Source of the DNA: Corallium rubrum
Taxonomy: Eukaryota > Cnidaria > Anthozoa > Scleralcyonacea > Coralliidae
NCBI GenBank assembly: GCA_964035015.1
Contig: OZ036007.1
Location: forward strand, 4,694,997-4,758,996
Length of the DNA: 64,000 nt
Direction: 5' to 3'
Shown piece after piece: positions 12,151-24,351 of this stretch. Each line of letters opens with the position of its first letter. Positions within the stretch are counted from its first letter, which is position 1. A program made the translations under genes and the position numbers. The notes under the pieces are model-generated. The model did not search any database and was not told the origin of the DNA. It saw only the letters and a list, made by a program, of their open reading frames with translations.

Positions 12151-14201
12151 TTACTTCTTCGATTCAGTCGCTGGTGTACGCCATTGCATGATTGCTACTC
12201 CTAATACAACAGATACGACAGTAAATCCTTGTGCAACGACACGTAAACGCATCATATTTTGTTGTGTCCGTGAGTTTCCTCTTTGAAATGATATCAAACC
12301 ATATGTTAACGCAGCAACAGTTCCAACAAGACCTTTAAATGAAATAGACATTTTAAAATAAATTTTATTTTTACTTTTACTCTCAAATCATTAATAATTC
12401 ATGAACCAAAAACAAAAGAAATTAATGTTTAATCAGTACTTTGAAATCGGAGGAAAAGTACTAGTACTTTGAAATAATGCAAAGTAGGTTTTCAAAGTCT
12501 TGGGACTTTAAAATAAGGCAAATTATATTACGTTTCAGAGGTATCTTCAGAGTTTTGAGTTTGAAAAATCAGTTCAAATACTCGATGTCAGACCTTACCG
12601 GGATTACAAAGCCCTCGTGCATTAAAAAGGCTCACCTTCGGCTCGCCTTTTCAAAAAGCACTCGGACTTTGAAATCCCGGTAAAGTCCTCCGTTTCGTAT
12701 TTGAACTATTACTTAAAGATTGCAGAAACATATTTCAAAAAATGTTGAAGACAAATAACTCCGTTAAGACCGGTCCCAAGCCCGGCTGAAAAAGGAGGAG
12801 GGTTGGGTGTGAGGCTATAACCACCTCACCCTGTAAGAAAGAAATCCGAATGGAAATATGCCTGATATGGAAAATATTTAAGTCTCAAATTTCAATATTG
12901 TGCATGGACAGTTAGTTCCAGAGAATATCAGTACCTCTCCCTTCTCAAGCACTTTTGGGAAGAGGTGGATGTTTGCTTTACAAATGGGCAGAACAGCTGG
13001 TCAATGCTTGATTGCTTTTAGTGGAAGTGGGGTAATTGATGAATTCCCATCCTTGCTGGGGGGGGGGGGGGAGGGTGTATCTGGAACTACCCATTTGGCT
13101 CAAATGTTGAGTCGTTGAGTCTCACCTAATACTGGATTCTTAACTAAAATATTTTTCAATATAGGGTTAGATGAATGTAAATACTAATACAGTATATACA
13201 TATGTTTTTACAGCATTGGTGGTGTGCATCTTATTATCTTATTACATCATTGTCACCATGTTGGATGAATTTGATAAAAGTTTTTCATCATCTGCAATGT
13301 TTATAATTTCATCCAACCAGGGGTGGTGCCAGAAATTCTCCAACACAGCGGATACAGGGGCTAAAGTCCCCAACAGGGGGGCTAGTAGGGGGCTCTGGGT
13401 GGCATCCTCTCCCAGAAAATTTTCAAAATATGAACGTCTAGAATAGCTTTTTCCATCTTGTCCATGTAAAATTATCGCAATAACCAGCAAGCTACAGCAC
13501 CTATTTTCATGCTATCAATTTGTTGAAGACTAAATTGTGGTCATTAACCTTTACCATTCTCGTTCAATATTGCAGACAGAAAATGGAATTTTATGTGTTG
13601 TAATTATTAATACTGTTGACTTCTACACAATATATACCGTATCCTGTGTTTCAAAAGGAGTTTTATTTCCCTATTAAAGCATTAATTACTGACTTGTCTG
13701 GCTTAATCAGTTAAAAAGTTCTTTGCCAATTGTTAAAAATAAAATTTTTCTTCCAGATCATTCCCCCGACAAATCTGTAAATTTTCCCTGATGGGGGGGG
13801 GGGGGGGGGGGGCGAGGGTTCCCCAATAGGGGGGCTGTAGCCCCCTCTGCCCCCCTCTGGTGCCACCCCTGCATCCAACATGGTGAAAATATCTAAGGGA
13901 TTGGTTGCACACCACCTATACAATAACTGTATTGTATACAGTTATATTAAACAGCATATCATGTCATATACTCTCCCGTGTTTCTATAGAATTATAGAAT
14001 CACGGCTTTCAGCCAATCAGCACGCGTTTTCAGGAAGGTTATTTCACAAAACAGTAAATTATACATTATCAACATGATTTAGCAAACTTTACCAAAAGGC
14101 ACAAAAGGATTCTCTTTGCACTTCCTCCACATTTTCTCTTTTGACGATTCTGGCCTGTAACTTGGAAACCAGAAGTCATCGGCCTCTTTTTCTGGTTTCA
14201 T
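12151..14201 (-). CDS. HIGD2A: HIG1 domain family member 2A-like (two exons)
   Basis: A small inner mitochondrial membrane protein; the HIGD2A family helps assemble cytochrome c oxidase and supercomplexes. Exon 1 is 14201-14093 and exon 2 is 12332-12151, joined G|GT with donor GTAAAG and acceptor TTTAAAG, giving 96 residues (human about 106). Exon 1 encodes FPSYRPESSKEKMWRKC and KENPFVPFG, matching the family's pre-domain segment. Exon 2 encodes the two-helix HIG1 domain: VAALTYGLISFQRGNS, MMRLRVVAQGF and VVSVVLGVAIM. An ATG at 12351 could suggest a shorter intronless frame, but it would fall in the intron. The gene diverges from MRPL35, with 130 bp between start codons. The intron holds a G-rich inverted-repeat element. 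Confidence 0.9.
13250..13885. mobile_element. G-rich inverted-repeat element in the HIGD2A intron
   Basis: Ends TCACCATGTTGGATG and CATCCAACATGGTGA. Inner segments AGGGGTGGTGCCAG (13319) and CTGGTGCCACCCCTG (13857) are also inverted. It contains a run of about 25 G at 13793-13812. Confidence 0.5.
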
Positions 14202-14331
14202 GATGATCAATCGGGAAAGTTTTGATCATAAAAATTTATAAAATTTGTTCAAAATATAAAATTTCATGAAATTTAACCAAGGACGTCGCCCGTAATCTAC
14301 TGACCAGCGGTTTCACACTGTAATTTCCAAG
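14202..14331. promoter_or_regulatory. Probable bidirectional promoter of HIGD2A and MRPL35
   Basis: Only 130 bp separate the two start codons. The sequence CCAAGATGGCGGC (14327-14339) overlaps the MRPL35 start and matches the YY1 consensus AAGATGGCGGC, common at the first codon of ribosomal and mitochondrial protein genes. A CRE-like GACGTC lies at about 14282-14287. No TATA box is evident at the expected spacing. The shared-promoter role is inference from layout. Confidence 0.6.
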
Positions 14332-15570
14332 ATGGCGGCTGCGTGGTGCAGTTGGAGAGCGAAAAGTTTTCGTCTTTTTTCCTGGTTTTCAGCTGCCAGA
14401 GTTGGAGAAAAGAGCAGAAATAGTAAGATTTATAAATATATAGTGCTAGTTGAGTATAAATGTCAAGTAGTTATGTATAAAATCTTGAATAACTTGAAAA
14501 TAAATTAGGTTTGTGTTTGTTTATAAATCAACATGTTTGGTAAATAATTCAACATATTAAAAGTATATTTGACTACCAAATACACTTTTAATGCACTTTA
14601 CATTTAAAATACACTTTTAAGTGTTTTGACGGGTGTTGGCCGTTGGGTGATTCCTTCCAGACCTACAATTATAAACTAAGCCAGAGCCAGACCAGGGTTG
14701 TACGGGGCCTGTGGTATACTTTCAGTGCAGGGACCCTTGACCCCCCCGATCCCCAAGCCCTGGGCCCAACGCTTTCTAGAAAGGAAGTGCAGAACAAAAA
14801 TTGCAGGGCTCATGGCATATGCCGCTTTTGCCATATGGTTAATCTACTGAACTACAGTAAGCCACACTGTACAATAACAGATGAGATGATATAAGTCATT
14901 TAGCCAGTGGCCCTTTACCTTTTACAAAGGTAGAAATAATTGGGTAAACTGGAGAAAACCCCTCAAAGCCTGACTGAAATGTTTGGATATATCCATGGCA
15001 TGATTTTTCATGAGAATTTTCCACAGTCACAATTTTTGTGCAATTTTATGAAAAATTGTTACAAAAAGAAACTTGTCACTATGAAAACCTTCAAAGATTA
15101 AATTATTTTGTTTTCTAGTTTTCAAGCCATGTTTAAACCAGGGCAATGTTTTTACCAGAATGCAACCAAAAACTTTGGTTACCCAACAAAATAGTCTGTT
15201 CCATATGCAATACAGATACTTCACAATCCAGTGCTGTAAACCACCACAGAGTAGTGGCCTACTACAAAGCATACACCAGAGGGTCCAAATAACCAGTAAG
15301 TTGACACCACAAAGTATGTTTGGGTACATTGGGAGTATGGTGTTGTGTAGAAGAATCACTATGGTGAGCAAAAAAGGAAAGCGTAAAACATGTAAGGCCG
15401 TGGTGAAGAGATTTATTAGAACTGGAAAGGGAAAATTAAAAAGATGGCGCTGTGGCAAACATCACAACCAAAGCAAAAAGAGCAACAGAAGAAAGCGCTT
15501 TCTCAGGAAACCAACTTATGCTTCAAAAACACAGCTGAAAACTCTCAACAAAATGTTGAATGGTTGGTGA
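14332..15570 (+). CDS. MRPL35: Mitochondrial large-subunit ribosomal protein bL35m (two exons)
   Basis: A component of the mitochondrial ribosome large subunit. Exon 1 is 14332-14422 and exon 2 is 15119-15570, joined A|TT with donor GTAAGA and acceptor TTTTCTAG, giving 180 residues (human 188). The N-terminus MAAAWCSWRAKSFRLFSWFS is a typical amphipathic mitochondrial presequence. The C-terminal 70 residues are the L35 domain: KAVVKRFIRTGKGKLKRW, RCGKHHNQSKKSNRRKR and FLRKPTYASK. A possible poly(A) signal, AATAAA at 15570-15575, overlaps the last base of the TGA stop. The start ATG sits inside a YY1-like motif. Confidence 0.95.
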
Positions 15571-15689
15571 ATAAATGGAGGTTTGACTGTCTCTGCAGAG
15601 GTAATTGCCTGAAACGTTTGGTATAACTGCGAGAAATTTTTTTTAAATGAAATATGTATAATTAGTCGTTATTTTCCAAGACTTACTAC

Positions 15690-16525
15690 GATTTGAGCGT
15701 GGACACGCGTAATTTGACGACACACGTTTCACACGGGAAACTAACATGTTGCTAAGCGGAAACTGTAACGTTACTAAGGCCAAACGGTATTGTTTCAATT
15801 TGAAACGAGTGCCAAATTTTTAAAGCAAATGTGGGCATGTTTATAACTCATCTTTATACACAATTAAATCTTCGTCAAGTGAAGCTAAGAACACCACAGT
15901 GCTTCTCCGATCGGCCATTACGCTGACAAACCCCACAACGCAACGTTTGCCAGGAAGAAACAATTTATTTTGGCCTTAGTAAAGGCCCGGTCAAACGAAG
16001 ATGAGAGTTGCAACTCTCGGTCGCGTTTGACCACCAACTCTCATCGACTCTCTTGCACTCTTATCAACTCTCCTCAACTTTGAGCTGGTTCAAATTTTAA
16101 TGAGAGTTGATGAGAGTTTTTGCTCGTTTGACTGGTCATGAGAGTTGGCATATGAGAGTTGAATCAGTTGATGAGAGTTTAGTACTTTGTTTACCTCGAA
16201 ATTCGTTCCTAGTCTCCCTGCTACGCGCGATAAATCCTACAACTCTCGTCAACTCTCATGGTCAACTCTCATCAACTCTCATCCTCGTTTGACCGGGGCA
16301 TGAGAGTTGAGAAAACTCTCAGACAAACTCTCGCTTGCCAACTCTCATCAACTCTCATCCTCGTTTGATCGGGGCATGAGAGTTGAGAAAACTTTCAGAC
16401 AAACTCTCGCTTGCCAACTCTCATCCTCGTTTGACCGGGGCTTAACGTTAGTTTCCGCTTAGCAGCATGTAGTTTACCGTATGAAACGTGTGTCGTCAAA
16501 TTACGCGTGTCCACGCTCAAACCAG
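15690..16525. mobile_element. Nested pair of inverted-repeat elements downstream of MRPL35
   Basis: The outer element has inverted arms 15690-15785 and 16441-16525 (GAGCGTGGACACGCGTAATT). The inner element, 15984-16441, is a second copy of the GAGAGTT family (ends GGCCCGGTCAAACGAAGATG and CCTCGTTTGACCGGGGC) beside TTAA. The inner one inserted into the outer. Confidence 0.65.
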
Positions 16526-16699
16526 AACCGTAGTATTTTAATGCTTGAAAATTGTCACTGGACTGGCTAAAACCATAGCTATGGGATCCTATATAGGTTG
16601 GTTTTGTGTTCACTATCATGTAATCACATCCAGCACTCCACATGTGGGCCAGGACATACACGTTCCGCTACGCTATAAAACGTTACGGTGTAAAGCCCT

Positions 16700-17100
16700 A
16701 ATCCAACGAGAACGCAGCTAGCCGCTCTGAATAATTTCCCGAAAATATTATGTACCATGACAAAGTTAAAACTTGTTTAAAACACTCATGAAACCTTTAT
16801 TTTGTTAATTTGGGTGTTCGAACAACAGCCACAGAAATTTGTGACTGCCAACTTGCGATGAGTTGCGTTCTCATTTGATTAGGGCTTAAGATGTTCCGCT
16901 ACTCTATAAGACGTTACGTTGTAAGACGTTGCGCTACACCTTATAAGATGTTATGCTTCACTCGAGGAAGGGTTTTTTTTAACTTTTTCTCCAAAGTGGC
17001 ACGTGATATCTTGCTGTCACAACAAACGAGGCGCGTGGCAAAATGCGCATCTCGATGACGCAAGCATTTGTATGTGCGTTTCCATGTGCGCTTGCATGTG
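16700..17100. other. No gene; short GTTACG/ATAAGACGTT repeats
   Basis: CTATAAAACGTTACGGTGTA and CTATAAGACGTTACGTTGTA recur at 16672 and 16905, with an AACGAGAACGCA/TGCGTTCTC inverse pair: likely a decayed inverted-repeat element. Confidence 0.35.
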
Positions 17101-17104
17101 AGAT

Positions 17105-17215
17105 GTACAGTTCAGCAGCTCCATGGTTAGAGCGTCCAGCTGGTGGTCATTAGACAACTGATCCTTGTCTTGAGGTTAAAAATAGTTTCTGAGTAATTTG
17201 AGCTGGAAGAATGTC
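17105..17215 (+). mobile_element. Degenerate tRNA-derived SINE fragment
   Basis: An A box-like CAGCTCCATGGTTAGAGCGTCC is followed by degenerate sequence and TTTCTGAGTAATTTGAGCTG, resembling the tail near 30350. Confidence 0.35.
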
Positions 17216-17280
17216 TCCCAAATGTTATAAAAATACGCCAAGCTTGCAAACGTACCATATGCACTACACGTGCTGCTCTT

Positions 17281-17367
17281 TACTTCACTTCACTTCACTT
17301 CACTTCACTTCACTTCACTTCACTTCACTTCACTTCACTTCACTTCACTTCACTTCACTTCACTTCA
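17281..17367. repeat. (CTTCA)n microsatellite
   Basis: About 17 perfect pentanucleotide units. Confidence 0.9.
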
Positions 17368-18070
17368 TATTACAAAGAATAATAGACAACGTTTTTCCAG
17401 TCATGAAGTACAAACTACATACTGTATGTCATTACAAACCATTACCATGTTAGTTCCATTATATTTTTAGTTTCTTGTTAATATGCTATATTACATGGTC
17501 ACCATTTCTACTTTCTTTGGACGTACACTTTATGAAGACACTCTGACCTCATCAGGTCATCTGTTTACTCTTATAATATCTGTCTATATATAAAGCCAAA
17601 TTTTTCAGTCAAACTTTAAGCAATTGTTAATGTAATTTGAGGTGATGTTTTTCATGTTGCTTATCAAGCCTTGAAGCCAAATATTAACACTTCTTATTTC
17701 ACATTCTCGCCAACAACGAACTTAAGTATAGTTAATTAGGTTAATATAAGCATTTTGACTTGTTGCAGGATTGAAATTTCCTTATTTTGCGAATTTTAAA
17801 ATGACGAAACGTTATATGATATTCTTTTGTCTTGGAAAACCAGTTTAACTTCAACGTCATAAAATACGACTTGATATTACAGTCATATTCTTACAAGGCA
17901 AGTCTATCTTCTCTTGTGTTGAAGCTTTCAATGGAAACGATTTGCCAAAGCTTTAGTTCGTGACTATATAAATAGTAGAAATGAGGAGTAGAAAAAATGT
18001 TAGATGCGATTAAAACACACTACCCGATACTACACACACCACATCTCACCACATATTGTACTTTCACGCA

Positions 18071-18297
18071 TGTATTCTAAAAGCTCACACTCAATGGGTG
18101 GCCCCTCACACTCAATAAGTGCAACTCAACACCCAGTGAGTCTCCACTCACCCTCACTGAGTATGAGACTACACTCACTCTCTAAACACTATTCAATTGA
18201 ATGTTTGGAGTGTGAGTGTAGTCTCATACTTAGTGAGTGTGAGGGGCCACTCATTGAGTGTGAATGTGAGTGTAAGCGTGAGTGAGCTTTTAGAATA
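18071..18297. repeat. Palindrome with ACTCAATGAGTG-type repeats
   Basis: TATTCTAAAAGCTCACACTC at the left returns as GAGTGAGCTTTTAGAATA at the right. The interior consists of short ACTCA/TGAGT units, with CAATTG at its centre (about 18191-18199). Confidence 0.6.
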
Positions 18298-18299
18298 CA

Positions 18300-19030
18300 G
18301 GCGTTACACTACACCACAACACATTTCACTTGACCATAGCATAATAGACCACATAACATTGTCACCATTATACCACACCATACCAAATGCTACCATACAA
18401 GACCAAACCAGACCAGACCAGACCGGACTACACTACACCACATGTCCACATCATACCTGACCGCACCATACCATACCATACCAAACGCTACCATACCAGA
18501 CTCTGCTACATTACACCACATCATACCAGACCACATTATACCAGACCAGACTACACTACACCACGTCATACCAGACCACACCATACCAAACGCTACCATA
18601 CAAGACCATGACTACACCAAGCTACACTTCACCACATTATACCAGACCAGACCAGACCAGACCAGACTACACTACACCACCAGACCACAGCATACCAAAC
18701 GCTACCAGACCAGACCAGACTACGCTACACCACATCATACAGGAGCAACAGGACCACACCATACCAAACGCTACCAGACCAGACCACTACACTACACTAC
18801 ATCATACCGGAGCAGACCAGACTACACTACACCACACCATACCATACCATACCAAACGCTACCTTACAAGACCAGACCAGACTACACCAAACTACACTAC
18901 ACCACATCATACCGGACCAGACCAGACTACACCACACCATACCAAACGCTACCTTACAAGCCCAGACCGGACTACACCAAACCACACTACACCACATCAT
19001 ACTAGACCATACCAGACCAGACCACACAAG
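18300..19030. repeat. ACCAGACC/ACTACACC/ACCATACC variable array
   Basis: A 730-bp array of 5-mers and 10-mers (CATAC, CAGAC, TACAC) with longer recurring blocks such as ATACCAAACGCTACCATAC. It starts beyond the kinesin stop, so it is probably in the 3' UTR or just past it. Confidence 0.85.
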
Positions 19031-19046
19031 ACCATATACAAGACTG

Positions 19047-22000
19047 TTATGCTGACTCAGCTCTACTGCTTACTTTTCTCTCTGATCCGTTTCTGGGCTC
19101 ATCTTTATGTTCTTTGGTATGACCATACCCTGGGTTTCCCTCTTTGCCACTTTCACTCGCTGAAGACCTTGTCGCTCGACTGAGCCTCGACTCCGATCCA
19201 CTACGTCCCTTAGTACCCCCAGTTACTCCTCGTGATCCCACATCCACCTTGCTTTGGCTGTATTTCTCAGAATTGCTCTGCTTGTCCTTCACCGCATTCA
19301 AAACTTGAGTAAACGATATATTACTGCTTCTTTCCAACTCGAACTCCATGTCCAAAACACGCTCATTTAAACCATCCAGTTCGTCTCTCAATTGTTCGTT
19401 TTCGTTCTTCAATCTGATCAATTCAACCCGGTCTTGGGACGCCTCGGGATTCCCATCCGCTCCGTGTGTCGCTTCGAGTTGCGTCTTCTCCTTCTCCACC
19501 TGCATAAGACGCTTAACAATGTTTTCCATTTCGTTCAATCTGTCCTTTTCCCACCGCAGTTCGGTCACCGACTCTTCAAGTTTCGTCTTTTCTTCGAGAA
19601 GTTCCGCAATATCCGACCTCAAATGCTTCAAGTCTTCGCCATTCTTCTTAGCCGCCGTCCTCTGGCTCTGTTCTTGATTCTCGCCGAGTTCCTCGAGTTT
19701 TTCTTCCATGTCCGAAATCCGAAGTTCCAGTATGTTCTTCTCTTCCTCGACGAGACCCAGTCTCCTAATCTCGTTCGCCAGGGCGTCGATGTTATCATTA
19801 GCCTCTTCAAGCTCATCTCCTAGTTTAATCTTCTCCTTGTTACTAGCGCCCAGTTCCTCAGCAAGAATGCGACACCTCTCGCGCGTCAACGCCAGCTCTT
19901 TCCCCCGCCTTTGTTCGTCTTCGCTCAGAGACGAGTACGAGGATCGACTCTCCGTAGAGTCGCTTACCGTAGGGCTTGATTTCTCAAGCTGCGTCTTCAA
20001 CTTGGAGAGTTGCTCCTTGGCCAGATTCAGCTCGTTCTTCAAGCGATCTTTTTCTTCTTTGCCACGCTTTGGGCGAAAGGAGTGACGCGTGGGTTCCGGT
20101 GTCAACTCGCCGGAGAGTTTATTCCTAGGGTCTGTTTCCACGTCGTGTAGGGATTCCACGGTCTGTAATTTAGCTCGTACTTTATCAATTTCCTCAGACA
20201 ATTCTTTCTTTTCTTTGATGAGCTTACAGACTTCTCCTTCAAGTCGAAAGCACTTCTGTCTGCTGCTTTTCAGTTGGGATTCCAGTGAACCAGTGTGCTG
20301 AAGCAACAGGGAGGCACTCTTCAGTTTATCTCGGATACGGCTAGGCTGCCCTTCCATTTCAAGTTTGAGCATCTTCAACGAACCAAAACTCCCCCGTGAC
20401 GACTTCAACGAACTGAAACTGGTGTACAACTGTGGCTGACTGAGATCCATCATCGACTGAGACATACCCCCGTAGTTTGGCATGTAGCTTGGCGTTGAAG
20501 TCAGATTCATTGAGCTCGTTGAGAGATGTGAACTGGCTGAAAGATTTGGAAGCGAGTCTCCACTTTCATAATTTTTCCACTTGCTCAGATTGCTTTCTCC
20601 TTCAAATGATCCAAAACCACCACTGCCTTCGTCTGCCTCATTCCCGCCCTCTGCCAACTGAGACTCTAAATAAATCTTCAACCCTTGCAGCTCCTTGATT
20701 TCTTCCTCGAGCAACATATTTTCGTCTTTCAAATGTTGTCTCTCTTTGAGTTCCGTTTCTAAGGCGGTGGTCTTGATCTTAAAACTCCTTATCTCCGACT
20801 CGAGATGTTTCACTAACTTTTTGACCAGACTGTATTTCTTAACCAACTTCTGAACAACCACGCTCGCCGCCATTTCATCTTTTGCACAATCTTCAAGGCC
20901 ATCACTTTCGGAGGAGTCGTCATTGTTCAGGAGCAAGCTGACATCAGTTTGACAGTCTTTGTTAGTAAACTCACGTATAGAATCCCCAAGGTTCATCTTT
21001 TTGACGGACTCGCTTTCCCACGAGTGGACATTGACTTTGTGAGTATGTAGTTCTTTCCTTGGACTTTCCGTAGTTGTGCTACAGCGATAGACTTCTGTTG
21101 TAATTTCGTGAGCGTCATCGTCGGTATTTTCCCGCTTTTTAAAGGTAGGCAAAGTTGAATTCGGGACGTCTTTCTGAACAACCTTCTCCTGCAGGCCCGC
21201 AATGTTGCCACGTAAATCAGATAAAAGTGTTTCGAGTGTCTGTCGGTCGTTGACAAGCGACAAACATTGACGTCCCAGTGCTTCGTTGTTGACTTTCATG
21301 GCGTTGACGTCTCTCTCTAAAGCCTCGATGTCTTCTAGCGAGCTGTTCAGAATCAGTCCAGTGTTCATGCCAACACTCTGGACACTTTCGATAGCAGTAT
21401 CGAGAAGACGTCCCAGCTTTTCCTTCTCTGGTTCAGTGCTCGTCGCCGAGGAGCTGCTAGGTTTCGGAGGATCCAGGTGCTGGATTTTTTCCTGGACAAA
21501 AAAGAAAGAAAGAGAAAAAAGCCTTCCATTATAAGCTAGTGAAGCACACTGAAACAAGTCTCCAAAACAAGTTTCGAAACAGGTGTCTCGCGAAACAAGT
21601 TTCTGCTTTTAACACAATGGTCTTGTGACGAGTCCGCGACCTATATACCTTCCAGCCTAGACACTAGGCCTTCTAGATCTCCACGAGAGGGCTCGTAGGG
21701 GGTCTGGAACCCAGCGATAAATAGAAGGCCTAGCCGAATTGCCAACAACATCCCAAAAGTGCCCTAAAACGGCCCATGACAAAGATAACGAAATACAGTG
21801 GTTTCACACTGGCCCAAGTCAAAGATATAGCGACATACATGTATCACACTTTAACAGAATGGTACATAAAAGTTGCTGAATACGAATCTAACCATTTATC
21901 GACCCAGGTTTGACTTGTCAGTGTAGGAAATGTTTACGAATTACGATAATTATATCACTGTATGTCGTTATATTTAACATGGGCCGTTTTGGGGGCACTT

Positions 22001-24351
22001 TTGAGATATTGTTGGCAATTCAGCTAGGCCTTCTACTTCTTGTTAGGTCCCAGACCTCTGCGAATGCAAGCCCTCGTGAGAATAGAAGGCCTATAGTGTC
22101 TAGGCTGTATACCTTCTATATCTATTACCAGACCTCCGTAACACCGCCGCCAAACGTTTTGCGCCTGCGTGACATCCAAGCTCGTATCTCAAAAAAAGAG
22201 CGGGAAAACACTGAAATATTTAGACTGGTCCGAGAGTCCGACACAAAAGTTAATATTATAAGCATACTACCAAAAAGATAAGGTAGGTAATTTGTACATG
22301 GCTTCTTTGTCAAGACTGTAACATATTCTGAAATTACGCCTTCATAATTTTCATTACCCTTTTTTAAAACACAAATGAATAGTCGAGTCTTACTTAGTCT
22401 TCGCTGTCTGGTTGTTGTCGCCACGGCTAGTTCCCACTTCTCTTGCAATGTTTACTCTAGCGAATTCACGCATGCGCAAACGTTTGGCAGCGGTGTTCCT
22501 TCTATATATATTACCAGACCTCGAATTTTCGGCACACTGCGAGAGCCTGGGGCAAAGGCGGGAAGCTAATAGAAGTGAGAGGGTTCTCGATAAGAGAATG
22601 GGACGAATCAAATAATTACTTACATCTACCTTTATCACAATAAGTTGTTTCAGCGTCTTGTCTACCTCCACCTTACTGGTCAGCAGTTGTTCTTTGAACC
22701 CAGGATCGCCCATGAGACCAATCGACTTGTTTCCCTCTCCGATGGGCGCGGTACTAGTGGACGTTACTTTTGCGTCTTGTATTGGACTTTTTGTTTGCTT
22801 ACGTTCGACTATTGGGCTCTTTCGTTTCGTTTGCTCGCGGATCTCGCTGACAGATACAGGGCTGTCTTTCGGGGAAACGGGATGCGTTTCTCTTTTCTTT
22901 GGTTTCTCATAATCACTCTGGCTGAATCTCTCGCCCATGATTTTCATCATAAACTCGAGCTTTTCGTTTTCCCGCGTCAGTTTGGTCACCTGCTGACGCA
23001 AGTACGACAACTGTATATCTTTCCCAGGCTCCTCGACGACGCGGCCACGTTTCGACACCAGTTCTATCCGGAGCGTGTCGATCTCGAGCTGTAACTTAGT
23101 ATTGTGTTTTAACAGAATATCGACTGATTTCCGATGATCTGCCGATGGGGCAGTCACGTGAGCTTTGGCATCGTCGCTGCGACGTCTTTCCAGTTGAGAG
23201 ATCAATCGGTCGTTGTCGGTTTTTAACGACTTGTTCCGATTACGAACTCTTTCGAGTTCCTCGAGTAGTACTTTGTTCTCCGCACCAAGTTTGGAACACT
23301 TCTTCTCTGATTCGTGTCTTTCGAGAACAAGCAGACAACACAGAAGTGCTTTGTCTAGCAGAACATACGTCAGACAACGCTCAGCATCTTTTGAGCTCTC
23401 CAAAAATTCAGATTCTAAAGAGGAAAAACAATTTTCTGCAAATTTTTTGTTTATGTGCTTCCTTCCTTCCTTCCTTCCTTCCTTCCTTCCTTCCTTCCTT
23501 CCTTCCTTCCTTCCTTCCTTCCTTCCTTCCTTCCTTCCTTCCTTCCTTCCTTCCTTCCTTCCTTCCTTCCTTCCTTCCTTCCTTCCTTCCTTCCTTCCTT
23601 CCTTCCTTCCTTCCTACTCACCTGTTGATTCACTTCTTGCTGTGAGCAAATTCTGCAGGATTTGGTAAAGTTCTTTCATGTTTTCCATTGATGTACGATC
23701 TGCGAAGAAGGATGGCGGGTGTCATTAGCTTACAGGAAGGTAAATACTGTTTTCCGGTATGCAAATAACCACCCGGACCAGAACACAGAAAACCGCCAAC
23801 ACAGAAAACTAGCACATACCCTTTCTATCAATCACTGCATTTAGAAACCGTAACGTACGTACGTCCACGCTATCTTTGAGAATCTTCAGCCGTTTTCGGA
23901 TCTTTACGACAAGGGATTCTAGACCAGACAACCTGCTATCAAAGTGCTCCATCTTAGAGTAACCACTTTCTTCATCATACTCGAACTCATCGTCTTCTGC
24001 AGTCTCAGAAAATTCTCTTTCCGTCAGGTTTAAATAGCTGCCCAAAACGCCGATAAGATTATCGACATTCTCCAGGATTTCTTCTTGGGTTTCCTGGACA
24101 TCTTGGTTGGTTAGTTCTTGAGACGCTTGATCAATGATCTCGGAATTGCCTTCTTTACCAGCTGTGCTCTGGAGCGTGTAGAAGAGCTGCATAGACAAGA
24201 CTTCAGTAAGAAGTAAACATTTCGTTCTGCAATGTGTATCTGCTGAGGAGTGGCTTCTGTTGGCCAGTTCTTCTTGGAGGGCCAGTTTTGAGTCTTTCTC
24301 ACGAGATAATTCCGCTTGAAGCTTTGACATGCCGTCAGCATGAGCACTGGC
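19047..24351 (-). CDS. Kinesin exons 17-20: coiled-coil tail
   Basis: Four exons (24351-23820, 23699-23622, 23414-22624, 21491-19047) encode roughly 1,280 residues. Much is charged Leu-heptad coiled coil (for example [20 protein letters not shown]), separated by Ser-rich linkers such as [18 protein letters not shown]. The final 90 residues are basic, Ser/Gly-rich and probably disordered ([19 protein letters not shown]). No membrane segment or folded domain is recognised. The last exon, 2,445 nt, is unusually long. The stop codon lies beside an ACCAGACC-type array (18300-19030), which would form the 3' UTR. Confidence 0.88.

Noticed and set aside
12151-12351. Reading HIGD2A as a 66-codon intronless gene from ATG 12351
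   Set aside because: The ATG falls before a usable acceptor, and the exon at 14201-14093 supplies the missing family N-terminus in phase.
15027-15458. 143-codon minus frame
   Set aside because: Antisense shadow of MRPL35 exon 2.
19348-20301. Several plus-strand frames over 19.3-21.5 kb and 22.6-23.4 kb
   Set aside because: Antisense shadows of the kinesin tail exons, which have the better composition and exact splice phases.
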